The notes under the pieces are model-generated. The model did no database searches, was not told the origin of the DNA, and saw nothing but the letters and a program-made list of their open reading frames with translations. The translations under genes were made by a program, and so were the position numbers. Positions 5,240 to 5,399 of a stretch of 5,399 nucleotides of DNA are shown here, piece after piece. Positions within the stretch are counted from its first letter, which is position 1; each line of letters opens with the position of its first letter. Origin of the DNA: Persephonella sp. (GTDB lineage: Bacteria > Aquificota > Aquificia > Aquificales > Hydrogenothermaceae); contig JALWKR010000097.1 of the NCBI GenBank assembly GCA_027081375.1, forward strand, positions 1 through 5,399, in the 5' to 3' direction.

Positions 5240-5399
5240 TCACAACTCTATATTGTCTATAAGTCTGGTATTTCCAACATAAACAGCTAAAGCTATTACA
5301 TCTCCTTTTTCTACAACTTTTTTAGGTTCTAATGTTTCAGAGTTAACAATCTCTATATACTGAATTTCTTTAACAAGAGGATAGGATTTTATAATCTTT
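5240..5399 (-). CDS. panC: Pantothenate synthetase, C-terminal end (cut by window edge)
   Basis: The last 53 codons and the stop (5242-5240) are visible. The protein reads IQYIEIVNSETLEP, then VVEKGDVIALAVYVGNTRLIDNIEL. This is the conserved end of pantothenate synthetase: the Y-x-E-I-V-x-x-E-T-L strand-turn, the segment G-D-x-x-x-L-A-V, and the closing signature G-x-T-R-L-I-D-N. The enzyme joins pantoate and beta-alanine with ATP to make pantothenate, the precursor of coenzyme A, in the cytoplasm. The N-terminal ATP-binding domain (with its HIGH-like motif) is outside the window. About 120 bases separate its stop from the CsgG-like start, and the functions are unrelated. Confidence 0.88.
   Translation of the reverse strand, partial: KIIKSYPLVKEIQYIEIVNSETLEPKKVVEKGDVIALAVYVGNTRLIDNIEL

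Overview
This window is AT-rich (roughly 30% GC by eye). Its proteins are rich in Lys, Glu and Ile, genes mostly carry strong AGGAGG ribosome sites, and every gene called here lies on the minus strand. Secreted proteins with a lipobox and an outer-membrane beta-barrel show a Gram-negative (diderm) cell envelope. Together these suggest a thermophilic, low-GC diderm such as a member of the Aquificota (Sulfurihydrogenibium/Persephonella-like). That placement is an inference from style and gene content, not a database match.

In the direction of transcription (right to left): 5399-5240 is the C-terminal end of pantothenate synthetase (panC). 5117-4377 encodes a CsgG-family lipoprotein ending in a hairpin terminator. 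4179-3841 encodes a PII signal protein (GlnK/GlnB), followed 31 bases later by an AmtB ammonium transporter (3809-2517) and a strong terminator. Only about 34 bases after that terminator's T-run lies a gene for an outer-membrane porin (2442-1438), which has its own strong terminator. Upstream of glnK is a textbook NtrC-like palindrome (4299-4315) about 100 bases before a sigma-54-like element (4219-4234). Together with the GlnK-AmtB pair this indicates control by nitrogen limitation.

The left third (1-1437) is accessory DNA. It holds two different minimal nucleotidyltransferase/HEPN (MNT-HEPN) toxin-antitoxin-like modules in the same orientation. The first (1147-851 plus 858-544) has an intact MntA-type antitoxin next to a HepT-type toxin gene broken by an in-frame stop, with a probable small deletion. 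The second (368-27 plus 43-1) has an intact nucleotidyltransferase overlapping the start of a HEPN partner that runs off the window. Between them sits a short patch of higher-GC sequence that looks like the end of a lost transposon: a coding tail followed by two 18/19-bp tandem repeats.

The GlnK-AmtB unit forms a coherent module: AmtB conducts ammonium across the inner membrane, GlnK blocks it when nitrogen is plentiful, and the adjacent porin may help small nitrogen sources through the outer membrane (inference). I do not see a clearly new multi-gene system. The most interesting points are the nitrogen-control promoter, a similar promoter-like motif ahead of the CsgG-like gene, the broken HepT next to an intact MntA, and the transposon-end relic.
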